Translations under genes and position numbers: made by a program
Source of the DNA: SpSt-333 sp964371615
Lineage (GTDB): Bacteria > Bacteroidota > Ignavibacteria > UBA10030 > UBA8401
Assembly: GCA_964371615.1 (NCBI GenBank)
Contig: CAYJMS010000001.1
Location: 1,178,001-1,242,000, forward strand
Direction: 5' to 3'
DNA: 64,000 nucleotides
Notes under the pieces: model-generated
The model's input: only the letters and a program-made list of their open reading frames with translations
What the model was told of the DNA's origin: nothing
The model's database searches: none
Shown here: piece after piece, positions 24,272 through 32,776 of the stretch
Layout of the letters: every line of letters starts with the position of its first letter
Position numbering within the stretch: the first letter of the stretch is position 1

Positions 24272-27200
24272 ATGAGCAAGAGTACATTCGCACTATTTTT
24301 CTCTATTATTTTCAGCTTCGCCTACAGTCAGTCACTGAATGTCAGCGGTTTTAAGGTGGTACAAGCCAATGCCGGCCTGACCATCACTCTTCCGGCTGGC
24401 ACCACCGTCCAACCCGGCGGATATCTTGTTATCGGCAGAAATGCCACCCAGACGTCGTTTGAGCAGGCGTGGGGAGTAACATTAGGAGGCAATGTTACTT
24501 ACATCAACGGCTTTGCTGTGATTGGTGGGAACGGCTTTCCGACCATTAACGGTGCGGAAAATTATAAATTGCAGAATGCTTCATCTGTCGATATCGACGG
24601 CCCGTCAATCAGCCTACCGGCAACAACACCACTTGAATCGATAAAGCGAGTCAGCATACTTGGTGCCGCAAGTGCGGAATCGAGCTGGGTGCGGGGCGCT
24701 GTGTCGACGGGAAATCCCGGTTCGGGCATGATCAATACCGGTAGCGGGAAACTGGTGATCAGTGAATTTTCGGATGCCCCGGCTTTTGCCAATGAGTTTG
24801 TCGAACTCTATTATGACGTCGCACCTCCTCCGACCGGTGACGGGTCCGCTATTGTTTTACCCGGGCGATGGAAATATAACGCTGCAACGGAAATTCAATT
24901 TATTACTGCCACGTCATCCGATACAATGAAAGGAATTCAAATTGTCCGGCCCGGGCCGTTTTCGTGGTCATCGCCAAACATCAGCGTCGATCCTCCGGGT
25001 GCGACAGTAACGTTCGGTGCGGATACGATCACGATCACCGGTTTTACCTCTGCTCCGTCAGACAGTGTCGTCGTTACCATCTCCGGTGTGACCGCGACAG
25101 ATACGACCGATGAATTCTCATTCTCCATTGCCACATCGACCGATGGTGCAACTTTTCTTCCGATCCAGACACAGCCGAAAACTCTGGTGTACGGATCGCC
25201 TCGATCAATTGCACAGGTCAAGTTGAAAGAGTTGAACGGAATCCATTCGCTGCTCGGGAAATGGGCGGTGGTGAAAGGTGTTGTAACGGTTGCGAACGAA
25301 TTCGGCGGTCCGTCGTATCTGCAGGATCAATCCGCAGGGATGGCGATCTACGATTCGTCGGTAAGCAATCATGTTGAACGAGGCGATGAAGTGGTGCTGT
25401 TGGGTTTGGTTGCTCCATTCAACGATCTTTTTGAACTGACACCGTGCACACTGCTGGAAAAAGTATCGGAAGGAAATCCGGTTGATACGCTCGTGATCAC
25501 CGTCGCACAAGCACTGGCACAGGGAGCGGCGGAACCAGACGAGGGGAAGCTGGTCAAGATCAACGGAATCACTTCGGTGACGACAATCGCCGGAGTTCCG
25601 GCAGCCACCTGGGCGACGTCGGCAAGCGGAACAAATTATAAGATCACTGACTCCACGGGAATAATGGAAATTCGGATCAGTTCGCGTACCAATATTGCCA
25701 ATACGCCGACTCCGGTCGGAACGTTCGATGTGGTCGGTGTACTCGGACAATTCCTTACCAACTACCAATTACTCCCGCGCATTGCGGACGATATCATTCC
25801 GGAAGGGAATGGCCCGCGGTTTACTTCCGCACCGCCGTATGAACACTCCATCTCGTCGACTGGACTGACACTTCAATGGACGACCGATGTGCCGGGTACA
25901 TCCAAAATTGAATACGGCACCACCGCTGCATACGGATTGCAGATCGAAGACACGAATAAAGTCACGAACCATTCACTGAATTTAAACGGATTACTCCCGG
26001 CAACAGTCTATCATCTCAGGTTCGTCTCCGAAAACGCTCTCGGTGTTACGGTTTCGTCGAATTACATCGTTTCGACCGCATCGCAGAATTCCACCGGTGC
26101 GATCAATGTCTATTTCAGCAAGAGTGTTGATATTACATTGGCTCGTGGTGAAAATGCCACGGTAGTCAATCTCGCATCCCAATTGGCAAGTCGTCTCAAT
26201 GCTGCAACATATTCCATCGACGCCGCGTTGTACAGCTTCAGCGGCACGGTCGGTTCCGATATTGCGAACGCTTTGATACAGGCAAAAAATCGCGGTGTCA
26301 AAGTACGCGTAATCGGTGAAAAGGATAATCAATCGACCGTTCCTTGGACAACACTGAAAAACAACGGTATTACTGTAATCGACGATGGATTCGATGCCGT
26401 GAATGCCGGGGCCGGATTGATGCACAATAAATTCTTTGTCATTGATAATCGTGATTCCACGTCCGATTTGGATGATTGGGTCTGGACCGGATCCTGGAAT
26501 TTGACAGATCCCGGTACAAATAACGATGCACAGAACGCTATCGAGGTACAAGATAAAGCACTGGCGAACGCGTACACACTGGAGTTTGAGGAAATGTGGG
26601 GGAGCAACAGTGAAACTCCGAATGCAGCCTCCTCACGTTTCGGCGCACGTAAGACCGACAACATTCCTCATCTCTATACCATAGGTGGAATTCCCGTAGA
26701 ACTCTATTTCAGCCCGTCGGATAGAACAAATAATCAGATTATCAAAACTGTCAATAAAGCACAGAGTTCCGTTAATTTTGCCCTGTTGACATTTACCCGC
26801 TCCGATATCGGCAACGCATTATACGCGAAAAAACTAAGCGGCATAAAAGTCCGCGGTATTTTTGACAATGGAACGGATCAGGGGTCGCAGTTTGATACTT
26901 TAAAAGCGCGCGGACTCGATATTTTCCTGGCGGCAAATCTCACCGGATTGTTGCATCATAAATACGCAATCATTGATGCCGACGGCCCCGACTCGAACCA
27001 ATATCTCTTGACCGGATCGCATAATTGGAGCAGTTCGGCGGAAAATTCGAATAATGAAAATACCGTTATTTTGCGAAGCAAACGGCTTGCGAATCTATAT
27101 TTGCAGGAATTCTCCGTACGATATACCGATGCCGGTGGAAAAGATGTATTGCTGCAAGTGGATGGCCAGTCTGACTTCGTACCGGCTGAATATGCTTTGG

Positions 27201-27448
27201 AACAAAATTTCCCCAATCCGTTCAATCCTGTAACGACACTACGCTTTTCTGTCGCGGATGCCCGTTTCGTCACTCTGAAGATTTTTGATATTCTGGGCAG
27301 GGAAGTTGCAATGCTTGTTCATGAACAGTTGCATCCGGGGAATTATTCTATTCAATGGAATGGTTCGTCGCTTGCCAGCGGCGTCTATTTCTACCGCATC
27401 GAAGCGGGAGATTTCCGCCAAACCAAAAAAATGCTGCTGCAAAAGTAA
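24272..27448 (+). CDS. T9SS-secreted multidomain phospholipase-D-fold protein (putative extracellular nuclease)
   Basis: 1058-aa exported protein. In order: signal peptide (1-20, FALFFSIIFSFAYSQ); a lamin-tail-like beta domain (about 20-110); a beta-sandwich region (about 170-310); a YhcR-type OB fold (about 320-440; GKWAVVKGVV, YLQDQSAGMAIYD); a fibronectin III domain (about 520-600); two phospholipase D domains, each with a full HxKx4D (HNKFFVID near 715, HHKYAIID near 895); and a C-terminal Por sorting domain (about 975-1058; QNFPNPFNPVTTLRFS). The OB plus PLD layout suggests DNA or phosphodiester cleavage outside the cell. The start at 24272 follows AGAGAGG; the frame upstream is not coding. 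A terminator follows. Confidence 0.88.
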   Translation: MSKSTFALFFSIIFSFAYSQSLNVSGFKVVQANAGLTITLPAGTTVQPGGYLVIGRNATQTSFEQAWGVTLGGNVTYINGFAVIGGNGFPTINGAENYKLQNASSVDIDGPSISLPATTPLESIKRVSILGAASAESSWVRGAVSTGNPGSGMINTGSGKLVISEFSDAPAFANEFVELYYDVAPPPTGDGSAIVLPGRWKYNAATEIQFITATSSDTMKGIQIVRPGPFSWSSPNISVDPPGATVTFGADTITITGFTSAPSDSVVVTISGVTATDTTDEFSFSIATSTDGATFLPIQTQPKTLVYGSPRSIAQVKLKELNGIHSLLGKWAVVKGVVTVANEFGGPSYLQDQSAGMAIYDSSVSNHVERGDEVVLLGLVAPFNDLFELTPCTLLEKVSEGNPVDTLVITVAQALAQGAAEPDEGKLVKINGITSVTTIAGVPAATWATSASGTNYKITDSTGIMEIRISSRTNIANTPTPVGTFDVVGVLGQFLTNYQLLPRIADDIIPEGNGPRFTSAPPYEHSISSTGLTLQWTTDVPGTSKIEYGTTAAYGLQIEDTNKVTNHSLNLNGLLPATVYHLRFVSENALGVTVSSNYIVSTASQNSTGAINVYFSKSVDITLARGENATVVNLASQLASRLNAATYSIDAALYSFSGTVGSDIANALIQAKNRGVKVRVIGEKDNQSTVPWTTLKNNGITVIDDGFDAVNAGAGLMHNKFFVIDNRDSTSDLDDWVWTGSWNLTDPGTNNDAQNAIEVQDKALANAYTLEFEEMWGSNSETPNAASSRFGARKTDNIPHLYTIGGIPVELYFSPSDRTNNQIIKTVNKAQSSVNFALLTFTRSDIGNALYAKKLSGIKVRGIFDNGTDQGSQFDTLKARGLDIFLAANLTGLLHHKYAIIDADGPDSNQYLLTGSHNWSSSAENSNNENTVILRSKRLANLYLQEFSVRYTDAGGKDVLLQVDGQSDFVPAEYALEQNFPNPFNPVTTLRFSVADARFVTLKIFDILGREVAMLVHEQLHPGNYSIQWNGSSLASGVYFYRIEAGDFRQTKKMLLQK

Positions 27449-27461
27449 TCGATCAAGGGAA

Positions 27462-27501
27462 AAAATGACAAGGACTCTTTCTCAAGAGTCCTTGTCATTT
27501 T
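27462..27501 (+). terminator. Terminator after the PLD-fold gene
   Basis: A perfect 18-bp stem: AAAATGACAAGGACTCTT (27462-27479), loop TCTC, AAGAGTCCTTGTCATTTT (27484-27501). The T-tract is the end of the stem itself. A strong intrinsic terminator 14 bases after the stop codon. Confidence 0.9.
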
Positions 27502-27547
27502 AAATAGCCTGATCCAAAGAATGCAGGGACAATTCTCCTTTCAGTTA

Positions 27548-27576
27548 TTGCTTTTGAACACCCGCATCGCTATTTT
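27548..27576 (+). promoter_or_regulatory. Promoter of the TPR-eamA-trmH operon
   Basis: TTGCTT (27548-27553), 17-base spacer, TATTTT (27571-27576), about 20 bases before the first start codon. The -10 matches those of prs and bioY. Confidence 0.5.
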
Positions 27577-27598
27577 CCTTGTACACAAACAATAACGG

Positions 27599-28135
27599 AT
27601 GTTGTCCCGAACCGAAATACGGCATATCTTCAACACTTCAAAAAATTTCAACGAACTTTTTGATGCGTTCGATGCGGCAGTTCAACAAAGGATAGACGAT
27701 GTTGAGCTCTATCGTATTTTATTCTGGAACGATTCGCTCGGGCAGGATGAGCTGATTCTTTTCGGAGAAAAACTCGCCCGGGAATTCCGGCACATCGCGT
27801 ACGATGTCTATATGTGGCTCGCCAATGTCTTTGAAGTGTTGTTCGGGAAAAAAGACAACTATGAAATGGCGATCACCTATTATCAAAAGGCTGCGGCCAT
27901 CAAACCGGACGAACCGGATCCCTATCTCGACGCCTGCGATTGTTACAATCCGGACCTTGATATCCCGCCGGCAAAAATGCTGATCGAATTCTTAAAAATC
28001 GGATTTGAGTGCGTCCACAATAAAAAGAACATCTGCCTGCGCCTCGCCGTATTGTATCAAAGTATCGGTGAGAACGATTTGGCGGAATATTACCGCGTGA
28101 AGGCCGATGAATCGGGGGAGAGTCCCGTTCGATGA
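27599..28135 (+). CDS. TPR-repeat protein, function unknown
   Basis: 178-aa cytoplasmic protein with no signal peptide. One canonical TPR unit is clear at about residues 90-123 (NYEMAITYYQKAAAIKPDEPDPYLDACDCY), and a second helical pair at about 130-170 (NICLRLAVLYQSIGENDLAEYYR) is TPR-like. The N-terminal 85 residues are alpha-helical without a recognised family. Its TGA overlaps the ATG of the eamA-type gene, making it first in a three-gene coupled operon. Role probably protein binding; partner unknown. Confidence 0.75.
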   Translation: MLSRTEIRHIFNTSKNFNELFDAFDAAVQQRIDDVELYRILFWNDSLGQDELILFGEKLAREFRHIAYDVYMWLANVFEVLFGKKDNYEMAITYYQKAAAIKPDEPDPYLDACDCYNPDLDIPPAKMLIEFLKIGFECVHNKKNICLRLAVLYQSIGENDLAEYYRVKADESGESPVR

Positions 28136-29034
28136 AGCATCTCAAGGGGTACGTTGCGATTTCCGCGGCGGCCTGTCTGTGGGGAATCGCCGCAACCGTC
28201 GCAAAGATCCTCTTCAACAAACAATATGAGCCGTTGATTCTCGTGCAGATGCGGGTGACGATCTCATTCGCCGTGCTTTTCCTTTTTTTCCTCTTTTATA
28301 ACCGCCGGTTGTTGATCTTTCGATTGAAGGATATCCCGCTTTTTTTCACCGCCGGAATTCTGGGCGTTGCCGGTTCGAATTACTTCTATTACGCTGCCAT
28401 CAAGGAAACCAACGTTTCTACCTCGATACTGCTGCAATATACCGCGCCGGTGATGGTGATGATCTATGCCACCGTGGTACAAAAAGAAAAACTTACCGGT
28501 GCAAAGATCTCCGCACTGTTGCTTTCCGTTATCGGAATTTTTTTGGCGATTGGTGCATACGATCCGGAAATATTGCACGGCACGCAATATGGTATTACCT
28601 TGGCGCTTCTGGCAGCCGTTTCATTCTCGATCTTTAATATCAGCGGAAAGACATTGACTCAGCGGTATGCCGTCTGGACCGGGCTCATCTATCTGTTCGG
28701 TTCTGCGGCACTGTTCTGGATATTTATCAGTACCCCGGCGGATATTGTCGCGGCGAATTATTCATTGGAGGATTGGGGAATATTTGCGACGATCGCCGTG
28801 ATTTCAATTCTGCTGCCGTATTCGCTGTATTACTACGGATTGCATCACATTCAATCAAGCAAAGCGATTATCATCAGCACGCTGGAACCGGTTGTTGCTA
28901 TCGTGTCGGAATGGTTGTTCCTCGGCGGAACGATGGGACCTATCCAATTTCTCGGCGCTCTGTTCGTACTGATTGCCATCGTTTTGTTGCAGCGGACTTC
29001 ACGGGATCATGAACCGATAATGGTGCAGGAATGA
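28132..29034 (+). CDS. EamA/DMT-family transporter
   Basis: Ten-helix inner-membrane transporter of the drug/metabolite superfamily, typically exporting amino acids, nucleosides or similar metabolites. 300 aa with the two EamA repeats (about 5-140 and 152-290). Repeat 1 begins LKGYVAISAAACLWGIAATV and repeat 2 follows LALLAAVSFSIFNISGKTL; LEPVVAIVSEWLFLGG near the end is the usual EamA signature. It is coupled by ATGA overlaps to the TPR gene before it and trmH-like gene after it. Substrate cannot be predicted. Confidence 0.88.
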   Translation: MKHLKGYVAISAAACLWGIAATVAKILFNKQYEPLILVQMRVTISFAVLFLFFLFYNRRLLIFRLKDIPLFFTAGILGVAGSNYFYYAAIKETNVSTSILLQYTAPVMVMIYATVVQKEKLTGAKISALLLSVIGIFLAIGAYDPEILHGTQYGITLALLAAVSFSIFNISGKTLTQRYAVWTGLIYLFGSAALFWIFISTPADIVAANYSLEDWGIFATIAVISILLPYSLYYYGLHHIQSSKAIIISTLEPVVAIVSEWLFLGGTMGPIQFLGALFVLIAIVLLQRTSRDHEPIMVQE

Positions 29035-29612
29035 AAACCGAACGCAGGAAACAAAAAATTCATTCTGTGCTTGCCCGGCGCCAGCCGGATCTGACATTGG
29101 TGATGGAAAATATCCATGATCCGCATAATGTCAGCGCGATGCTGCGAACTGCGGATGCCGTCGGAATCCACGAAGTACAACTGGTGTACACAACGCAGAA
29201 ATTTCCGCGAATCGGAAGTAAAAGTTCTTCCAGCGCAAACAAATGGATCGGGAGAAGAAAATTCCATTCTATTCCGGAATGTTATGAAACTCTCCGACGT
29301 GAAGGATTCCAGATCCTGGCAACACGCCTTGACGAATCGGCGAAGCAACTCTACAGTTTTGATCTTACTCAACCGACGGCGTTTGTCTTCGGAAATGAAC
29401 ATGCGGGTGTTACCGATGAGGCAGCGGAAGGCGCCGATGCGACGGTTTTTATCCCGATGATGGGCATGATCCAAAGTCTCAATGTATCCGTCGCCTGCGC
29501 AGTAACGGTCTATGAATCACTGCGACAACGGCAGGGGAAAGGGAAATATGCGCAATCGCAGTTTGCCGCTGATATCCTGGCAGGCCTTGAAGCGGAATGG
29601 TTGAAAAAATAA
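29031..29612 (+). CDS. TrmH/SpoU-family 2'-O-ribose RNA methyltransferase
   Basis: SPOUT-fold enzyme methylating the 2'-OH of a tRNA ribose with SAM; closest in layout to TrmH (Gm18). 193 aa. The three SPOUT motifs are visible: NIHDPHNVSAMLRTADAVG near residues 27-45, FVFGNEHAGVTDE near 122-134 and IPMMGMIQSLNVSVACAVTV near 145-164, the last forming the trefoil knot. It has an N-terminal helical extension (RRKQKIHSVLARRQPD). The substrate RNA is inferred. It ends 15 bases from a convergent gene. Confidence 0.88.
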   Translation: MKTERRKQKIHSVLARRQPDLTLVMENIHDPHNVSAMLRTADAVGIHEVQLVYTTQKFPRIGSKSSSSANKWIGRRKFHSIPECYETLRREGFQILATRLDESAKQLYSFDLTQPTAFVFGNEHAGVTDEAAEGADATVFIPMMGMIQSLNVSVACAVTVYESLRQRQGKGKYAQSQFAADILAGLEAEWLKK

Positions 29613-29627
29613 ACCGGCAGAGGCCGA

Positions 29628-30200
29628 TTATAGTTCTGCAAAGTAAATTGTCTGCACTATCATCATTAAAAAGATCAATATCGGCCAACCGACAACGATC
29701 CACATCCATCCGAACATCATCGCGGCAATAATAAGGCTCGATGTCACAAGAATTCCTCCACAGTACGATAAGAACCGCTCCACCGCGCTCTTTGTCAGTG
29801 CAATGGGATCCAATGACTTCCAGATTGAATGTGTGACAGCGTATCTTCTGATCAATAACGGATTTAGGAAAAGATGGAGCGAGACAAGTGCAATCACCGT
29901 TGTCATTGAAATGACTGGAATCTGCAGAAAAACCAAAATAAAAATACCGGCCGCGGCATAGCACAACGATACGGTAAATGATTGTATACCGGACCGCAGC
30001 AGGATGGTGGGATGCCGCCACAACGGCATTCTTTTTTCACCCCGCAAAACATTGCGTGTCAGTTCCACCTGGAATCCCATCACCATCACTAATCCAACCA
30101 GCAGCGGCGAGAGGACAATATACACTCCGCCGATAAGCACCGAATTGAACCAATCGTCTTCGGCAAAAATATATTCAAATGAGCGGGAGAGTCGTTTCAC
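29628..30200 (-). CDS. DUF4013-like membrane protein
   Basis: 190-aa integral membrane protein with about five hydrophobic helices (near 20-45, 70-95, 97-112, 150-170 and 170-188). It begins with FEYIFAEDDWFNSVLIGG, which resembles DUF4013 proteins (P.... DPEWLKKILIGG-type starts). Function unknown. Its ATG directly abuts the stop codon of the upstream beta-lactamase-like gene, so the two are probably co-transcribed and could work at the same membrane. Confidence 0.65.
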   Translation of the reverse strand: MKRLSRSFEYIFAEDDWFNSVLIGGVYIVLSPLLVGLVMVMGFQVELTRNVLRGEKRMPLWRHPTILLRSGIQSFTVSLCYAAAGIFILVFLQIPVISMTTVIALVSLHLFLNPLLIRRYAVTHSIWKSLDPIALTKSAVERFLSYCGGILVTSSLIIAAMMFGWMWIVVGWPILIFLMMIVQTIYFAEL

Positions 30201-31085
30201 TTATCGCGGTATCCTTCTGCCGTATTGATTGGAATTCGCTTTTCGCTCAAAATACCGATACGCCGCCCTCGAAATCTTGGTAATAATTGCAGCTCCGTCA
30301 GATTCGTCGACGAGCATCTTAGTCATCACCACAATGATGTATGGATTATTGTCGAGATAGACGATCGCCGCATCAACTTTGACCCCTTCGACATCACCCG
30401 CCTTGTTGGCAACAATAACATTGTTGTCAATTCCACTCTTAATCCAACCGTTTTTCTCCAATTTCATAATCGACAACATATCGTCGGATGATTGCTTATT
30501 GACAAGCGTCCCATGGTAGAGTTTTTCCAGTATCAACAACACATCGACCGGCGTGCTGATATTTTCCCGGCCTTCTTTCGCCGCCTGATAGTCCATCATG
30601 ATCCGCTGCAGTTTGGTATTTGGCGCGCCATTCCGTATAAGGGATTCGTTGACATTCTTCATCCCGACAAGGTCGATGAGCAGATTTGTCGCCGTGTTAT
30701 CGCTGAGGTGCATCATCAATACGCAGTAATCACGAATGGACAATGTGACGGATTTGTCTCCCAACAATGCCAAGACACCGCTGCCTGCCACTTTGGATGA
30801 AGGAGTCAATGTCCGAGTATCGGTCATCTTAAATTTCCCCTCTGCTGCCTGCCGGTAGACTTCAGAAAGAATATGAATTTTTATAGAACTGGCTTGCGGA
30901 TAGATTTCTTTTTCGTTGATGAGCAACTGTTCGCCTGATGGAAGGTCTTTGATTGCGACTCCAACGATCGCATCCGATTGACGGACAATCGTTTGCACTT
31001 TCGATACGAATTTATCCTTGAGAATGTTGGACTGGGAAAATGAGAGTTGTAACAGCAGAACGATAATGAAGGAATACTTTTTCAT
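30201..31085 (-). CDS. Class A beta-lactamase-like serine hydrolase, deacylation Glu missing
   Basis: Exported serine hydrolase of the class A beta-lactamase fold. 294 aa with a signal peptide (MKKYSFIIVLLLQLSFSQS). The SxxK motif is SSIK near residue 67, SDN is intact in HLSDNTATN near 125, and the KTG box reads KAG (NKAGDVEGV). The omega-loop position equivalent to Glu166 aligns with Met in LQRIMMDYQAA, so efficient beta-lactam hydrolysis is doubtful; a peptidase or D,D-hydrolase role is as likely. The start ATG 31085 begins the signal peptide; the frame upstream is not coding. It lies 31 bases after the sugar ABC permeases. Confidence 0.82.
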   Translation of the reverse strand: MKKYSFIIVLLLQLSFSQSNILKDKFVSKVQTIVRQSDAIVGVAIKDLPSGEQLLINEKEIYPQASSIKIHILSEVYRQAAEGKFKMTDTRTLTPSSKVAGSGVLALLGDKSVTLSIRDYCVLMMHLSDNTATNLLIDLVGMKNVNESLIRNGAPNTKLQRIMMDYQAAKEGRENISTPVDVLLILEKLYHGTLVNKQSSDDMLSIMKLEKNGWIKSGIDNNVIVANKAGDVEGVKVDAAIVYLDNNPYIIVVMTKMLVDESDGAAIITKISRAAYRYFERKANSNQYGRRIPR

Positions 31086-31116
31086 CTGATGTGCCTCGGT
31101 ATTCGTGTGAGAAAAA

Positions 31117-31926
31117 TTATTTACCGGATCCGGCAAACAATCCGCGTTCAAAATGGCGCTGCATGAATATAAAAACAATTACGACAGGAATCACGGCAAG
31201 AACCGATCCGGCAGCAACATACCGATAATTGTCGACAAATGTGCCGATCATGTAACTGAGCCCGACCTGTAGCGTAAAGTGTTCCGGACTCTTCAGCACG
31301 ATCAACGGCCAGAGAAAATCACCCCAGGATCCGATGAATGTGAAAATTGCCAGCGTTGCCAATGCCGGTCGTGTCATCGGAAGCATCACATTCCACCACA
31401 ATCGTAGCGGCGAAGCGCCATCCATAATCCCTGCTTCCTCGATCTCTTTCGGGATCGTCAGGAAAGCCTGTCGCATCAAAAATATTCCCATGCCTTCCAC
31501 GGCAAAGGGGAGAATGACACCGATCAATGAATCGGAGAGATGTAGTTTCAAAATTGTGGTAAAGAGCGGAATAACAATCGCTTCCTTCGGAATCATCATC
31601 GAAGCCAGTACTGCAAGAAACACAATGCTTTTATACTTGAATGTAAACCGGGCAAGTGCAAATCCCGCCAGGGACGCCAGAAGAACATTGGCGCCGACAG
31701 AGACAATCGCAACGATGATACTGTTCATGAGGTAGGTGCCAAAGGGAATTGCATTCCAGACGCCGGAATAGTTTTCCCAAACTATCGTATCCGGGATAAC
31801 GGTCGGGGGATACGCGAATAATTCTTCCGCTCCCTTCAGCGATGTGCCGATCAACCAAAGAAACGGGAATATTGCCGCCGCAGCAGCCGTACCAATGATC
31901 GTCCATTTTAGGACTGCGCGGATCAT
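31117..31926 (-). CDS. Sugar ABC transporter permease, MalG type
   Basis: Second inner-membrane permease of a CUT1 carbohydrate importer. 269 aa with six helices. The cytoplasmic EAA loop is clear: EEAGIMDGASPLRLWWNVML near residues 160-180, the contact point for the ATPase. It starts ATGA-overlapped with the MalF-type gene. The ATPase is not in this cluster, a common state where one MsmK/UgpC-like ATPase serves several importers. Sugar specificity unknown. Confidence 0.9.
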   Translation of the reverse strand: MIRAVLKWTIIGTAAAAAIFPFLWLIGTSLKGAEELFAYPPTVIPDTIVWENYSGVWNAIPFGTYLMNSIIVAIVSVGANVLLASLAGFALARFTFKYKSIVFLAVLASMMIPKEAIVIPLFTTILKLHLSDSLIGVILPFAVEGMGIFLMRQAFLTIPKEIEEAGIMDGASPLRLWWNVMLPMTRPALATLAIFTFIGSWGDFLWPLIVLKSPEHFTLQVGLSYMIGTFVDNYRYVAAGSVLAVIPVVIVFIFMQRHFERGLFAGSGK

Positions 31927-32774
31927 ACCGGTGACTGCCTTTCCAGTAAACGAATATTGGTATACGACAACGTCAATGTGACAGCAAAGAGGACAACACC
32001 GATCGCGGATCCGTACCCTAAATCAAACCGTTCGAACGCCTGAAAATAGAGGAACGAGACCAGTGCTTTGTTCGACATCGGTGCACCGGGAATAAGAATA
32101 TACAGTTCGGTAAATATTTTTATTGCCGAAATGGAAGAAACGACGAGCATAAAAATCAATGTCGGTTTCAACATCGGCAGTATAATGTGCCACACTTGCT
32201 GACGATAGGAAATGCCGTCAAGCAGACTTGCTTCTTCAATCTCTTTCGGGATCAATGCCAATCCTGCCAGAAATATCATCATATAATATCCCATTCCGCG
32301 CCAGACCGTTATAATCATTATGCTGGCAATATTGGTAGGATAATCTGTCAGCCAGTGAATCCGTTCTATCGTGAGCATGGAAAGAAGGTAATTAACAAGG
32401 CCTGTTTCTTCCGTAAAGATCCATCGCCACATGATGCCGACTATAACGATAGGCGTCACGACCGGCAGGAAAAAGATCATGCGAAATGACGCCGCACTTC
32501 GGAAACGATGCCGTACGACAAGAGCAAGAATAAGAGAAACAGCCATGAGTATCGGCGTGACCAATGTATAAATAAATGAATTCACCAATGCCCACCAAAA
32601 ATTTGAGTCGGACAACAACCGGATATAGTTGTCGAATCCGATAAACCGATGATCGGTGAAAAAAGAATAATGCAATAAACTAAAATATGCGACCTGCACC
32701 ATCGGCAGGATGACGAAAAATCCAAGAAGTGCGATTGCCGGCGCGAGAAATATGTAGGGAGTCAGTTTCTTCAT
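31923..32774 (-). CDS. Sugar ABC transporter permease, MalF type
   Basis: First inner-membrane permease of the importer. 283 aa with six helices; the EAA loop reads EEASLLDGISYRQQVWHIIL near residue 180-200. I start it at ATG 32774, two bases after the stop of the solute-binding gene; the longer frame to 32801 would overlap that gene's end. Works with the MalG-type protein below and the lipoprotein receptor above. Confidence 0.9.
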   Translation of the reverse strand: MKKLTPYIFLAPAIALLGFFVILPMVQVAYFSLLHYSFFTDHRFIGFDNYIRLLSDSNFWWALVNSFIYTLVTPILMAVSLILALVVRHRFRSAASFRMIFFLPVVTPIVIVGIMWRWIFTEETGLVNYLLSMLTIERIHWLTDYPTNIASIMIITVWRGMGYYMMIFLAGLALIPKEIEEASLLDGISYRQQVWHIILPMLKPTLIFMLVVSSISAIKIFTELYILIPGAPMSNKALVSFLYFQAFERFDLGYGSAIGVVLFAVTLTLSYTNIRLLERQSPV

Positions 32775-32776
32775 AA

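Noticed and set aside
30201..31085. Antibiotic resistance beta-lactamase
   Set aside because: The Glu166 position is Met and KTG is KAG, so resistance cannot be inferred from the fold alone.
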